A DNA stretch of 64,000 nucleotides from Minicystis rosea (GCA_001931535.1 CP016211.1:3934501-3998500); one strand, 5' to 3'. Positions 53,261 through 63,000 are shown, counted from the stretch's first letter. Notes: generated from the sequence alone by a model not told the origin. Translations and numbers: made by a program.

Positions 53261-54136
53261 ATGTCCGTGAGAACACTCCGATACGACACAGGGTTATTCA
53301 CGCTCCTGCGGGAGCTTCTTTACAGCCTTGCCCAGATGGGTGAGGAGCCGCTCGCCGCCCCTCACGTCCCGAAGTTGCAAGCGCTCCGGGACCAGTGGCA
53401 GCCCGTGCTGCTCGAGGAGATTGGCCTCATCGAGCAGTTGGCGAAGGCGCAGGCCGCGGTGGACCGGGCCGATGGCTTGCTCGATCGGTTCGTCAACCGA
53501 GCCTCCAACGCCGTCGACGAGCACACCGGCGGCCCGACCCAGAGGCAGCTTCGCAAGGCGCTCTTGAAAGGCAAAGCGCCGAGCCGCTTCCGCCGGCCGG
53601 TGCTCGGCCGGCAGCTCTTGGACATGGCCGATTGGTCCGAGATCCTCGCCAAGTCCGGCGTCCCCGCGCTCGAAGCGATGGCGCCGGAGGCCGCCGCGCT
53701 GGTCACCGCGGGCAACGCCGCGGACACCCTGCGCACCGCTGCGCAGAGCGCGAACCGGACGTTTCGCGATGTCGGCGCGCGCCGGCAGTACATCGACGCG
53801 GTGAACGCGTCCCGGCGCGAGATCGAGGGCGCGCTCGCGAAGCTTCCCTTCGAGAGCCCCGCGCTCCCGCAGGACTTCTCCGAGGGCTTCTTCTACAAGG
53901 AGCCGCCGCGCGAGGAGGACGAGACCCTCGACGACGTCCGCGCGGCCATCGACGATCTGACGGCGCAGCTCGCGGAGCGGAAGAAGCAGCTCGAACAGCT
54001 CGAGCACGACGCCGCCCTCGCGGCCCAGGCCGAGGCGGAGCGAAGGGCGCACGAGCAGGAAGCCGAGACGCTGGAAGAGCAGGCCCGGGCGCTCCTCGCG
54101 CAGGCGGCGGCGAAGCGGGAGAAGCTCAAGAAGTAA
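53261..54136 (+). CDS. Coiled-coil protein of unknown function
   Basis: This is a 291-residue protein from the ATG at 53261 (MSVRTLRYDTGLFTLLRELL). The frame is open upstream but the Pro/Arg-rich extension is not credible. It is mostly helical: residues about 25-80 and 215-290 are strong coiled coils (AAIDDLTAQLAERKKQLEQL, EAERRAHEQEAETLEEQARA). It has no signal peptide or membrane segment, and no family I recognize. It is convergent with the phosphoesterase gene. Confidence 0.75.
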   Translation: MSVRTLRYDTGLFTLLRELLYSLAQMGEEPLAAPHVPKLQALRDQWQPVLLEEIGLIEQLAKAQAAVDRADGLLDRFVNRASNAVDEHTGGPTQRQLRKALLKGKAPSRFRRPVLGRQLLDMADWSEILAKSGVPALEAMAPEAAALVTAGNAADTLRTAAQSANRTFRDVGARRQYIDAVNASRREIEGALAKLPFESPALPQDFSEGFFYKEPPREEDETLDDVRAAIDDLTAQLAERKKQLEQLEHDAALAAQAEAERRAHEQEAETLEEQARALLAQAAAKREKLKK

Positions 54137-54188
54137 CGCGACACGGGCGTGGATCGAGCTGCCGAGAAGCCGCTCGGTCCACGGCCCA

Positions 54189-55553
54189 TCAATCCGCGAA
54201 GATGGCCTCGCAGATCTCGACCTTGGTCGGATCCGGCGTCGGAATCGGAATGCTCGGCGGCATCATGTGCGGGACGCTCGTGAAGTCGAACATGTCCCAA
54301 GGCACCTCGGCGTTCGCGTCCCTTCGCGTCATGGCCGGGAGACCGAAACGAGCCTCGATGAAGCGGGTGATCGACGTGTGATCGTAGACCCGATGCGACA
54401 CGTGATGCGCCTTGGCGAACGGTGAGATCGCGATCATCGGGACACGGAATCCATAGCGATCGAAGGGCTCGTCCGGATCGTCGTTCACGAGCTTGGGCGC
54501 GTGACCGTCGGGGATGCAGGCCGGCGGCGGAGGGACGTGATCCCAGAGCCCGCCATGCTCGTCGTACACGAGGAACGCCGCGCTCGAGGCCCAGAGCGAG
54601 CTCTTCATCAATGCATCGAGGATGCGGGCGATGTGAGCCTCGCCGATCGGCGCCATCGCCGGAGGGTGCTCGTCGATCGAGCTTTGGTCGTGGTTGCCGA
54701 GGATGGGATCGACGAAGACGACCGACGCGAGCTTGCCCGTCTCGATGTCGGTGACGAGATCCGCGAGCGGCTTCACGTGCGCCGAGTGCGCCGCCAGATC
54801 GGGCGAGAAGACCACGATGCCCGGCATCTCGTCGGCGTAGATGGTGTAGCTCACGCCCGCTTTGGCCAAGAGGTCGAAGATCGTCTTCCGATCTTCCTTC
54901 GCCGGCACGTTGCGCGTGATGCCATAAGACGAGGCCGCATAAAGGTGCATGCGATTGGGCCACGTCGGCCCGAGCAGCGACGAGAAGTATCGGTCCGCGA
55001 TCGAGAACTGATTGGCGAGCTCGTAGTAATAAGGCAGGTCGGTCGCGTCGTAGTACGACATGGCCCGCTCGCCGCCGAGCATCTCCTGCGGCAGGCCGGG
55101 CGGCAGCTCCTCGTCGTCATCGAGCTTGCCCTCGCTGGCGAGGACGAACCCATCCATCTTCCCGTAGTTGTATTGATGATGCGACGCAGCCCACGAGTGG
55201 GCCGTATCGAGAAAGCAATACGCGGTGTCGTGGAAGATGGTGACGGGATTACCATTCTCGTCCGGGTTCGAGAAATCCGCCGGCGCCACGTCCACGTCCG
55301 GCTGGCCGTATTCGGGCAGCTTCTGGAAATAGTGATCGAACGATCGGTTTTCCTGCATCAAGACGAGGATGTGATCGACGGGGATCGTCGCCCCCGAGGG
55401 CGCCGCCGGATCATGCGTGTCGGCCGCGAGCGTTCCCGCTCCATACGTGCAAGAAGCGCGGTTCGTCTCGGCATCACCGGGGATCGGGAGCGGTTGCAAC
55501 GAGCAACCGAGGAGGAGCGGTATCCCCGCGAGGAGCCACGGTGTCTTGAGCAT
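54189..55553 (-). CDS. Phosphoesterase (phospholipase C / AcpA type) lipoprotein
   Basis: This is a 454-residue protein with the signal MLKTPWLLAGIPLLLGC (lipid Cys17). The phosphoesterase family signature is complete: HILVLMQENRSFDHYFQKLP (about 61-80), ADRYFSSLLGPTWPNRMHLY, VVFVDPILGNHDQSSIDEHP, AFLVYDEHGGLWDHVPPPPA, YGFRVPMIAISPFAK and VYDHTSITRFIEARFGLP. The family includes phospholipases C that cleave phosphatidylcholine and acid phosphatases; the nucleophile is the Ser in ENRSF of PLC-type members or its equivalent. It is exported and surface-anchored. Together with the PI-PLC-like protein it gives this window two potential extracellular phospholipases, consistent with predatory or saprophytic life. 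Confidence 0.93.
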   Translation of the reverse strand: MLKTPWLLAGIPLLLGCSLQPLPIPGDAETNRASCTYGAGTLAADTHDPAAPSGATIPVDHILVLMQENRSFDHYFQKLPEYGQPDVDVAPADFSNPDENGNPVTIFHDTAYCFLDTAHSWAASHHQYNYGKMDGFVLASEGKLDDDEELPPGLPQEMLGGERAMSYYDATDLPYYYELANQFSIADRYFSSLLGPTWPNRMHLYAASSYGITRNVPAKEDRKTIFDLLAKAGVSYTIYADEMPGIVVFSPDLAAHSAHVKPLADLVTDIETGKLASVVFVDPILGNHDQSSIDEHPPAMAPIGEAHIARILDALMKSSLWASSAAFLVYDEHGGLWDHVPPPPACIPDGHAPKLVNDDPDEPFDRYGFRVPMIAISPFAKAHHVSHRVYDHTSITRFIEARFGLPAMTRRDANAEVPWDMFDFTSVPHMMPPSIPIPTPDPTKVEICEAIFAD

Positions 55554-55689
55554 GGTGCCTTATAGCGGAGGGCCTCGCGCGTCGCATGCGGAGCGGGGAG
55601 CAGGCGCGCCCTGGCGCACCTCCGGATGTGCCTTGCACCGCACGCACCGGGTCTCCTTGCGCTGTGTGGCTCGAACGACGTCGATGCGC

Positions 55690-57468
55690 TCAGGGAGCAA
55701 GCCGAAGCACGAATGCATCGGAGACCGACGAAGCCGCAGTCGAGCTGAACGCCCCTGTGCCGAAGTCCACGTCGCCCTGGAAGAAACCGCCGGCGGCCAG
55801 AACGTTGGCCCCGAACGCGACGCTGATGCCGCCGTAAGAGCCGTAGCCTCGGCTCCAGAGGTGCGAGCCATCGCCGGCGAGCTCGACGACGAAAATGCCA
55901 TCCAGCGGACCGCCGCCGAAGTCCGTGCTCGCGCTGCCGTACCCGCCGAATGCGAGGTTGTCGGCGGCGTCGACCGCGACGACGCTGGTTCGGATCGTGT
56001 TGCCCGACGGAAATCCCTTGGTCCAGACGGGCAGTCCGGAGGCGTCGAACTTGGCAGCAAACGCGCCGTTCGACCCCGGCAACACGTCGCCGCCGAGATC
56101 CTGCCCGGCGGCGGAGTAGCTGCCAACGAGGACCGGCTGACCGAGCGAGTCCATCGCGACACCGCCGGCCGTGAGCTGCGTGCCACGAACCCAACTCCAG
56201 CCGGGGCTACCGGACGACGAGAAGCGGGCCAGAAACATCCCAGGGCCCTTCGGGTTCCCGCCGTCGAAGCTCACAGTCCCGGCGACGTTCCCGGACATCA
56301 CGATGTTGCCCTGCGCGTCCACGGCGACACCGGAAGGCGATGACATCCACTGGTTCGCCGTATCGGCGAAGGACTTGCTCCAGATCGCGTGTCCATCGTT
56401 GCCCGAAAGCTTGGCAAGGAGGATGTCGCCCTTCCCCGCGCTGACGTGCGCTACGTCACCGCAGTTCGCCGTCCCTTGGAAGGATCCCAGAACGACGACG
56501 TTCCCACTCCCGTCGAGTGCGAGGGCATTCCCACCGGCGCTCGCGATGGATCCCGTCGTGCCGCCGCAGCTCATGGACCAGAGATGCTTGCTGGTAGCAT
56601 CCAGCTTCGCGACGAAGACGCCAGCGCTGACGGAGCCGCCACCGAAATCCACCGCGTCGTCGGCCGCTCCCGTGAGCACCACGTTGCCAGAAGGGTCCAC
56701 GGCGATCGCGGTGGCCCTCTCGTTGGCGACATCGCCGTACTGCTGCGCCCACAACACGTTGCCCTTCGGATCGAACTTCGCCACGAAGACATCGGAGCCG
56801 CCGGCGGAGATCAGCGTGGTGTTGCCGATCTTCATCGACGCGCCGGTCGTGGCGCCGCCGAAGGCCCCGGCAGCGTAGACATTGCCGGACGGATCGACGG
56901 CAACGGCCGCGACGAAGTCGGAGTTCACGGTGCCGAATGCCTGCGCCCACTCCGTCTCACCGCAGAAGAAGCCGTCGCAGTTCGTGTCCGCCGTGCTCCC
57001 GCACGCCTCCGCCGACGGAAGCGCCTGGTCCATACAGGGGCCATGAGTCATGCCGTCTTCGTTGCAGACATGCATCCCGCCGTGGCACGTGCCCACGGCT
57101 TCGGTCCCCGCCGGTCCATCGTAGCAAGCGCTCGCCTCGCCCGGCGTGCACGGGCAGCCATTGTTCACCACGCCGTCGCAATCATCGTCGAGCGTGTTCG
57201 AGCAGATCTCGCCGGCCGCGCTCGGCGTGACCTCGCCATCGCAGGCCGACCACGACAACCCGTCCTCCGCGCACGTCTGCGTCGCTGCCTTGCATACCCC
57301 GATGCCCTCGGTCCCCTGCGGGCCGTGATAGGCACACGCCTGTCGCGCGCCGGGAGTGCACACCGCATCATGAAAGCGGTTGAGTCCTATCAGGTCCGCA
57401 CACGAGGCTACGAGCAGGGCGAGCGACAGGACACTCACCGCATGGCCAACCTTCGACAAACGCCGCAT
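55690..57468 (-). CDS. SBBP-type beta-propeller lipoprotein
   Basis: This is a 592-residue protein. The ATG at 57468 gives a signal with lipobox LLVASC (Cys22). Two to three Cys modules (about 35-170: ICSNTLDDDCDGVVNNGCPC, CGSTADTNCDGFFCGE) contain DDDCDG calcium-binding-like loops. The remainder consists of at least six repeats of the type VAAVAVDPSGNVYAAGAFGG...FVAKFDPKGNVLWAQQYGD (shortened), the SBBP/beta-propeller pattern. It is surface exposed, and paralogous in design to the protein at 43559-46042. It is divergent from the MYXO-CTERM gene across 137 bp. Confidence 0.85.
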   Translation of the reverse strand: MRRLSKVGHAVSVLSLALLVASCADLIGLNRFHDAVCTPGARQACAYHGPQGTEGIGVCKAATQTCAEDGLSWSACDGEVTPSAAGEICSNTLDDDCDGVVNNGCPCTPGEASACYDGPAGTEAVGTCHGGMHVCNEDGMTHGPCMDQALPSAEACGSTADTNCDGFFCGETEWAQAFGTVNSDFVAAVAVDPSGNVYAAGAFGGATTGASMKIGNTTLISAGGSDVFVAKFDPKGNVLWAQQYGDVANERATAIAVDPSGNVVLTGAADDAVDFGGGSVSAGVFVAKLDATSKHLWSMSCGGTTGSIASAGGNALALDGSGNVVVLGSFQGTANCGDVAHVSAGKGDILLAKLSGNDGHAIWSKSFADTANQWMSSPSGVAVDAQGNIVMSGNVAGTVSFDGGNPKGPGMFLARFSSSGSPGWSWVRGTQLTAGGVAMDSLGQPVLVGSYSAAGQDLGGDVLPGSNGAFAAKFDASGLPVWTKGFPSGNTIRTSVVAVDAADNLAFGGYGSASTDFGGGPLDGIFVVELAGDGSHLWSRGYGSYGGISVAFGANVLAAGGFFQGDVDFGTGAFSSTAASSVSDAFVLRLAP

Positions 57469-57605
57469 GCTCGCATGCTGCACGATCGCCTGCGAACTTG
57501 GCAACCGGAGGGCGATTGCGCGCAGCCACTGACGCGCGTGGTGCCTCATGCGCACGCGCCCCGATGGCTCTCGCATCCAAGCGCGGGCTCGCGATAGGAT
57601 CAGCC

Positions 57606-59180
57606 ATGCGCCAAGCTTCGTCCCTTACGCTGTCGCTCAGCATCCTGCTCGCTGCCACCACGGCGAGCGCCACCGTGACCGAGCCCAACGGCCTGCAAGT
57701 GCCCATCGACACGAGCGGCAACAACGGCGAGAGCCAGCTCTACACGCTGTTCTCCAACCAAGGCGACGCCGTCGATTGGCAGGCCGACGCGCACACGACG
57801 CCGAACGCGTTCTCGCCGCTCTGCGGCTTCACCGCCACCTTCGTGCTCAACCAAGCCGGGTCGCACTTCGGCCTCGCCTGGTACAACGAGACGGGCACGA
57901 TCCCGCAGACGAGCGATCTCCACATTCTCGTTCCCGCCAACTCGGCCGTCGGGACGACGTTCAATGGCACGTCGATCAAGAACGATCCCAACTACGCGGG
58001 CGGCCTCGTGGGCTTCGCGCTCGTAGGCGGCGAGACGCACTACACGAACCCCGCGTACAACAGGATCTGCTCGGGCTGCAACCCGGCTGGGCCGTGGATC
58101 ACGGCGCTCATTTACGCATCGAAGAAGACGCCCAACGCGTACTACATCGCCTTCGAGGACGGCGGCACCACCGCGAGCGGTTGGAGCAACGACGGCGACT
58201 TCAACGACGACGTCTTCTTCCTCACGGGCATCACCTGCTCCGGCGGCGGGCAGCCGTGCGACACGGGGAAGGACGGCATCTGCAACGCGGGCCTCACGCA
58301 GTGCACGGCGAACGGGGTGACGTGCCAGCAGCTCTCGCAGCCGAAGACCGAGACGTGCAACGGCATCGACGACGACTGCAACGGCGCCGTGGACGACGGC
58401 GCGACCTGCGAGGCGGGCTTCGTCTGCGACAAGGGCACCTGCGTGCAGAGCTGCGCCGGCGGCGAGTTCGGCTGTCCGCCCAACAAGGTGTGCAGCAAAA
58501 ACGGTTACTGCGTCGATCCCGCGTGTCAGGACAAGACGTGCAACGCCGGCCAGGTCTGCGTGGAAGGCACGTGCAAGGCGCCGTGCGACGACGTGGTCTG
58601 CCCCTACCCGACCGTGTGTCGCGTGGGCGCGTGCGTCGATCCGTGCGCCGGCGTGACGTGCGATGCGGGCCAGGTCTGCGACGGCGGCGTGTGCGTGACG
58701 AACTGTGATTGCCAGCCGTGCAGCACGGGCAAGGCGTGCGACAGCGCGAGCGGCGTGTGCACGGATCCGGCGTGCGTGGGCGTGAGCTGCGATCCGGGCA
58801 AGCACTGCGCGGGCGGGACGTGCGTCGACAACTGCGAAGGCACGGCGTGCCCCTCGGGCCAGGAGTGCATGGCCGGGCAATGCGTCGAGTCGCAGGGCGC
58901 GACGAGCTCTTCGTCCTCGGGCCTGTTCGGGACCGGCGGCGGCGGCAACAACGCCGGCGGCGCCGGCGGCGCGGGCGGGAACGCCTCCGGATCGGGCGGC
59001 GCAGGCACGGGCGGCAACGCCTCCGGATCGGGCGGCGGCAACAACGGCAACGCGAGCTCGTGCGGCTGCGTCGTGGTGGGCGGCGGCGCGCCGGAGAACG
59101 CCGCGTGGGCCGCGCTCGGTTTGATGGGGCTCGCGGCGATGCGGCGGCGTCGTGATGCCGCGAAGCGGGCCGCGCGCTGA
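57606..59180 (+). CDS. MYXO-CTERM surface protein with DUF4114-like and Cys-rich domains
   Basis: This is a 524-residue protein with a Sec signal cleaved at about ATTASA. Residues about 25-215 are a beta domain ending in GDFNDDVFFLTGI, as in DUF4114-type Ca-binding domains. A DDDCNG module and about six EGF-like Cys repeats follow (CNAGQVCVEGTCKAPC, CDAGQVCDGGVCVTNC). A Ser/Gly/Asn-rich linker precedes a C-terminal sorting signal: SSCGC (Cys486, Cys488), a hydrophobic helix AAWAALGLMGLAAM and RRRR. That Cys/helix/Arg tripartite end is the MYXO-CTERM signal processed by a myxosortase for surface attachment. Confidence 0.9.
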   Translation: MRQASSLTLSLSILLAATTASATVTEPNGLQVPIDTSGNNGESQLYTLFSNQGDAVDWQADAHTTPNAFSPLCGFTATFVLNQAGSHFGLAWYNETGTIPQTSDLHILVPANSAVGTTFNGTSIKNDPNYAGGLVGFALVGGETHYTNPAYNRICSGCNPAGPWITALIYASKKTPNAYYIAFEDGGTTASGWSNDGDFNDDVFFLTGITCSGGGQPCDTGKDGICNAGLTQCTANGVTCQQLSQPKTETCNGIDDDCNGAVDDGATCEAGFVCDKGTCVQSCAGGEFGCPPNKVCSKNGYCVDPACQDKTCNAGQVCVEGTCKAPCDDVVCPYPTVCRVGACVDPCAGVTCDAGQVCDGGVCVTNCDCQPCSTGKACDSASGVCTDPACVGVSCDPGKHCAGGTCVDNCEGTACPSGQECMAGQCVESQGATSSSSSGLFGTGGGGNNAGGAGGAGGNASGSGGAGTGGNASGSGGGNNGNASSCGCVVVGGGAPENAAWAALGLMGLAAMRRRRDAAKRAAR

Positions 59181-59259
59181 CGAGGAGCGGGCCGCGTCGC
59201 AGCGATGCGGCCCGCGCGGTGAATCCAAGGGGCGCGCGCTCGGTGCGGCGCCCGATGCT

Positions 59260-60780
59260 TCAACCGAACTTGATGCCCTGGGCGAGCGGTAGATCCTCGC
59301 CCCAGTTCACCGTGCAGGTCTGCCGGCGCATGTAGGCTTTCCATGCGTCCGATCCGGACTCGCGGCCGCCGCCGGTGTCCTTCTCGCCGCCGAAAGCGCC
59401 GCCGATCTCGGCGCCGCTGGTGCCGATGTTGACGTTGGCGATGCCGCAGTCCGATCCCATCGCGGAGAGGAAGCGCTCGGAGGCGCGCACGCTGTCCGTG
59501 AAGACGGCGCTGGAGAGGCCCTGCGCGACGGCGTTGTTGGCGGCGATGGCGTCGTCGAGGGAGTCGATGGTGAAGATGTAAAGGATCGGCGAGAACGTCT
59601 CCTCCCAGGCCACCGGGAACGCGTCGTGACGCGGCGCCTTCACCAGCGTGGGCTCCACGAAATGGCCGGCGCGCTCGAGCACGCGGCCACCGCAGACGAT
59701 CTCGCCGCCTTGCGCGCGCGCCGAAGCGAGGGCCGCGACGTGACGCTCGACGGCCGCGGCCGTGACGAGCGGGCCCATGAGCACGCCGTCTGCGAGCGGG
59801 TCGCCGATGGAGACCGTGCGGTAGGCGGCGGCGAGCCGATCGAGCAAGCGGTCCGCGATCTTGCGGTGGGCGAGCACGCGCCGGGTCGAGGTGCAGCGCT
59901 GGCCGGCGGTGCCCACGGCGCCGAAGGTGATGGCGCGGACCGCCAGATCGAGGTCGGCATCGTCGAGCACGATGATGGCGTTGTTGCCGCCGAGCTCGAG
60001 CAAGCTCCGGCCGAGGCGCCGCCCGATGCGCGACGCGACCTCGCGCCCGACCACGGTCGAGCCGGTGAAAGAGACGAGCGGAAAGCGCGGATCGTCGCTC
60101 ATCCACGCGCCGGCCTCGGCGCCGCCGACAGAGAGCGTGAACACGGAGGCCGCGTCCTCCTCGGCCATGGCCTGCTCGCAGAGCCGCTGCACCGCGACGC
60201 TGCAAAGCGGCGCGAGCGGCGAGGGCTTCCACACCACGGTGTCACCGCAGACGGCGGCGAGCGCGGCGTTCCACGACCAGACCGCCATCGGAAAATTGAA
60301 GGCGGTGATCACCGCGACGGGGCCGAGCGGGTGCCACTGCTCCATCATGCGGTGACGCGGGCGCTCGGAGGCGATGGTGAGGCCGTGGAGCTGGCGCCCG
60401 AGGCCGACGGCGAAGTCGCAGATGTCGATCATCTCTTGGACTTCGCCGAGGCCTTCGGCGCGAATCTTCCCGACCTCCAGCGAGATCAGAGCGCCGAGCG
60501 CGTCCTTGTGGCGGCGGAGGAGATCACCCAAGCGACGCACGAGCTCGGCGCGGCGCGGCGCGGGTCGCATGCGCCACTCGAGGAAACGCGCCCGCGCGGC
60601 TTCGACGACGGCGTCGTGGTCGGCGCGGCTCGCGCTCCGGACCTCGCCGAGGACGGCGCCGGTGGCCGGGTTCTCCGAAGCGATGATCGGGCCCGAAGCT
60701 TCGCGGATCGCGCCCGCGGAGACGCCGGACACGACACCTTGGATACCGAGATCTTCGAGGATTCGCCGCGCGTCGATCAT
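59260..60780 (-). CDS. ALDH7-type aldehyde dehydrogenase (aminoadipate semialdehyde)
   Basis: This is a 506-residue protein. Landmarks are ITAFNFPMAVWSWNAALAAV, FTGSTVVGR (238-246), base Glu262 in LELGGNNAI and nucleophile Cys296 in AGQRCTSTRR. The close match to the ALDH7/antiquitin pattern (GQRCTSTRR, GSDCGIANVNIGTSGAEIGG, FGGEKDTGGGRESGSDAWK, YMRRQTCTVNWG) supports 2-aminoadipate 6-semialdehyde dehydrogenase, which completes the saccharopine route of lysine breakdown. It is divergent from a saccharopine dehydrogenase-like gene across 73 bp; the shared promoter region supports the assignment. Confidence 0.92.
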   Translation of the reverse strand: MIDARRILEDLGIQGVVSGVSAGAIREASGPIIASENPATGAVLGEVRSASRADHDAVVEAARARFLEWRMRPAPRRAELVRRLGDLLRRHKDALGALISLEVGKIRAEGLGEVQEMIDICDFAVGLGRQLHGLTIASERPRHRMMEQWHPLGPVAVITAFNFPMAVWSWNAALAAVCGDTVVWKPSPLAPLCSVAVQRLCEQAMAEEDAASVFTLSVGGAEAGAWMSDDPRFPLVSFTGSTVVGREVASRIGRRLGRSLLELGGNNAIIVLDDADLDLAVRAITFGAVGTAGQRCTSTRRVLAHRKIADRLLDRLAAAYRTVSIGDPLADGVLMGPLVTAAAVERHVAALASARAQGGEIVCGGRVLERAGHFVEPTLVKAPRHDAFPVAWEETFSPILYIFTIDSLDDAIAANNAVAQGLSSAVFTDSVRASERFLSAMGSDCGIANVNIGTSGAEIGGAFGGEKDTGGGRESGSDAWKAYMRRQTCTVNWGEDLPLAQGIKFG

Positions 60781-60853
60781 GTCGCTCTGCCTCCGAGGCG
60801 CGGAGCATAGAGCATCGCCGCGAGCGACCTCCGCATGTATCCTCCGCGGCCTG

Positions 60854-61996
60854 ATGAAAGGCCGAATCATCGTTCTGGGCGGCGGCATGGTCGGCTCGAC
60901 GATCGCGATCGATCTCGCGCGGAACGGGCACGAGGTGACCGTCGCGGACCGGCGGGCCGAGCCGCTCGCGGCGCTCGCGGCCGAGCACGGCGTGCGCACC
61001 GAGGTCGCCGATCTCGGGAGCCCCGAGGCCGTCGAGCGCGCCGTCGCGGGCTTCGATCTGGTGGTGGGCGCGCTGCCGAGCTTCCTCGGCCTTTCAACGA
61101 TGCGCGCGGTGATCGAAGCGCGGCGGCCTTACTGCGACATCAGCTTCCTCGAAGAGGATCCCGTCGCGCTCTCGCCCCTCGCCGAGGCGCGCGGCGTGAC
61201 CGTGGTGTACGACGCCGGCGTCGGTCCGGGGATGAGCAACATGCTCGTCGGCTGGGCGGCGGCGCAGCTCGACGTGTGCGAGCGCGTGGAGATCTACGTG
61301 GGCGGCCTGCCCGCGGTGCGCCGCTGGCCGTTCCAACACCGGACGGCGTTCTCGCCGATCGATCTGCTCGAGGAGTACACGCGCCCGGCGCGCCTCGTGG
61401 AGCACGGGAAGATCGTGGTGCGCGAGGCGCTCTCCGAGCCGGAGCTGATGGACTTCCCCGTGGTGGGCACGCTGGAGGCGTTCAACACCGACGGCCTGCG
61501 GAGCCTCGTGCGCACGCTGCCGCACGTGCCCTTCATGCGCGAAAAGACGCTGCGCTACCCGGGCCACATCGAGCTGATGCGCGTGTTCCGCGAGGCCGGG
61601 TTCTTCTCGAAGGACACCGTCGACGTGCACGGGCAGCGGGTGCGTCCGATCGACGTCACGTCCACGCTCCTCTTCCCGAAGTGGGCGTACGACGAGGGCG
61701 AGGCCGACATCACCGTGATGCGCGTGCTGGTCGACGGGACGCGCGGCGACCAACACGTGCGCTACAGCTGGCACCTGTTCGATCGCTACGACGCGGAGAC
61801 CGACACGCGCAGCATGTCGCGAACGACGGGGTTCACGGCCTCGATCATGGCGATGCTGATGTTGGACGGGCGCTTCGTGAAGCCGGGCGTGCACCCGCCC
61901 GAGATCCCTGCGCTCGAGCCCGGCCTGCTCGACACCATGCTGGCCGAGCAGGAGAAGCGCGGCGTGATCTACGAGCCGATGATCCAGATCCGCTGA
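60854..61996 (+). CDS. Saccharopine dehydrogenase-like protein
   Basis: This is a 380-residue protein. The Rossmann motif VLGGGMVGSTIAIDLA (about 7-22) binds NAD(P). SFLEEDPVALSPLAEARGVT, YDAGVGPGMSNMLVG and the C-terminal domain with LLEEYTRPARLVEHGK and LRYPGHIELMRVFREAGFF match the saccharopine reductase/dehydrogenase family. It would split saccharopine to glutamate and 2-aminoadipate semialdehyde, the substrate of the divergent ALDH7-like enzyme. A lysine-ketoglutarate reductase is not visible in the window. Confidence 0.9.
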   Translation: MKGRIIVLGGGMVGSTIAIDLARNGHEVTVADRRAEPLAALAAEHGVRTEVADLGSPEAVERAVAGFDLVVGALPSFLGLSTMRAVIEARRPYCDISFLEEDPVALSPLAEARGVTVVYDAGVGPGMSNMLVGWAAAQLDVCERVEIYVGGLPAVRRWPFQHRTAFSPIDLLEEYTRPARLVEHGKIVVREALSEPELMDFPVVGTLEAFNTDGLRSLVRTLPHVPFMREKTLRYPGHIELMRVFREAGFFSKDTVDVHGQRVRPIDVTSTLLFPKWAYDEGEADITVMRVLVDGTRGDQHVRYSWHLFDRYDAETDTRSMSRTTGFTASIMAMLMLDGRFVKPGVHPPEIPALEPGLLDTMLAEQEKRGVIYEPMIQIR

Positions 61997-62015
61997 CGCG
62001 CGGGAGCGGCGCCGG

Positions 62016-62055
62016 ATCGTTGGAGCTCAAACCAAATCGTTGCAGCTCCAACGAT
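62016..62055. terminator. Bidirectional hairpin between convergent genes
   Basis: ATCGTTGGAGCT (62016-62027) and AGCTCCAACGAT (62044-62055) form a perfect 12-bp stem with a 16-nt loop, 20 bp after the saccharopine dehydrogenase stop and 31 bp after the convergent gene's stop. No T-tract. Confidence 0.65.
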
Positions 62056-62086
62056 TCGCGCGCGACGAGGTAACTGCGGGCGCGGA

Positions 62087-62998
62087 TCAGGTGGTGCGGG
62101 TGGTTTCGTCTTCGGCGAGCGCCGCGAACGCCTGCTCGGCGGACGCGACCATGCCGTCCGCGAGGCGGCGCGCTTCTTCGAGGCGCGGGGGCACTTGCGC
62201 CGCGGCGCGGCGGAGGACGCCGAGGACGACGTCCGCCGGCTCGCGGCAGAGCGCGCGCAGCGCCAGCGCCTTGCCCGGCGGCGTGGCCACGAGCGAGAGC
62301 GTGGACGCCGACCACGCGAACAGCGGGCTCGATCGCACGGCCGTGGCGAGATCGGTGAGCGGCGAGCGGCCGAGCCAGAGCGCCAAGAGCTCGGCGTAGT
62401 CGTCCGGCACCACACCCGCGACGCCGGTGGCCATGTCCGCGAGCGGGACCTTCTGCGTGTCGACGCGCACGCGCCGCACCTCGCGCCACGCGAGGAGGCG
62501 CGCGGGCGGTGGCTCGCCGCGGAAGCGCGCCGATCCCGTCCACCACGAGACCGTCGAGTCGGTGCGCGCGATCTCCAGCACGCGCGCGAAGGTCGCGTGA
62601 CGCGAGAGCGCGCCCTCGACGTCGCGCGGCGCGGGGATGCGGGCGCAGAGCCAATCGAGGTTGCCCGCGAGGCGCAGGTAGCGGCCGCGCGTGAGCGCGC
62701 TGGCGAGCCGATGGTTGCTGATTTGGATGAGATCGTTGAGGGCCGCGAGCAGGGCCCAGTCGCCTTCGTCGAGCTCGGGGAGCGCGTCGACGGGCGCGTA
62801 GAGGCGCGCGCGGCGCACGCGGGCGACGTCGAGCTGGAGCGCGAGATCGCCGTCCGCGATGCGCCGATCGACGCCGCAGCGCAGGGCGAGCGGGCCGCCG
62901 AAGGGACGCACCGGGTGCACGGGCCCGCCGAGCACGAGCGGGGCGAGGACCGCGTGCGCGAGCTCCTCGCAGCGCAGGCCGAGCGCCGCGTCGTCCAT
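62087..62998 (-). CDS. Hypothetical protein coupled to the upstream gene
   Basis: This is a 303-residue protein. The ATG at 62998 is 2 nt after the upstream stop; a GTG at 63004 overlaps it. No signal peptide or membrane helix is visible. The N-terminal third is beta-rich (VARVRRARLYAPVDALPELD), the middle and end are helical (LAALNDLIQISNHRLASALT, RRLADGMVASAEQAFAALAE). I recognize no family. Coupling with the next gene implies a joint function. The pair could belong to a MoxR-vWA-beta-propeller (bpX) type system, which the window end prevents me from testing. Confidence 0.6.
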   Translation of the reverse strand: MDDAALGLRCEELAHAVLAPLVLGGPVHPVRPFGGPLALRCGVDRRIADGDLALQLDVARVRRARLYAPVDALPELDEGDWALLAALNDLIQISNHRLASALTRGRYLRLAGNLDWLCARIPAPRDVEGALSRHATFARVLEIARTDSTVSWWTGSARFRGEPPPARLLAWREVRRVRVDTQKVPLADMATGVAGVVPDDYAELLALWLGRSPLTDLATAVRSSPLFAWSASTLSLVATPPGKALALRALCREPADVVLGVLRRAAAQVPPRLEEARRLADGMVASAEQAFAALAEDETTRTT

Positions 62999-63000
62999 GG

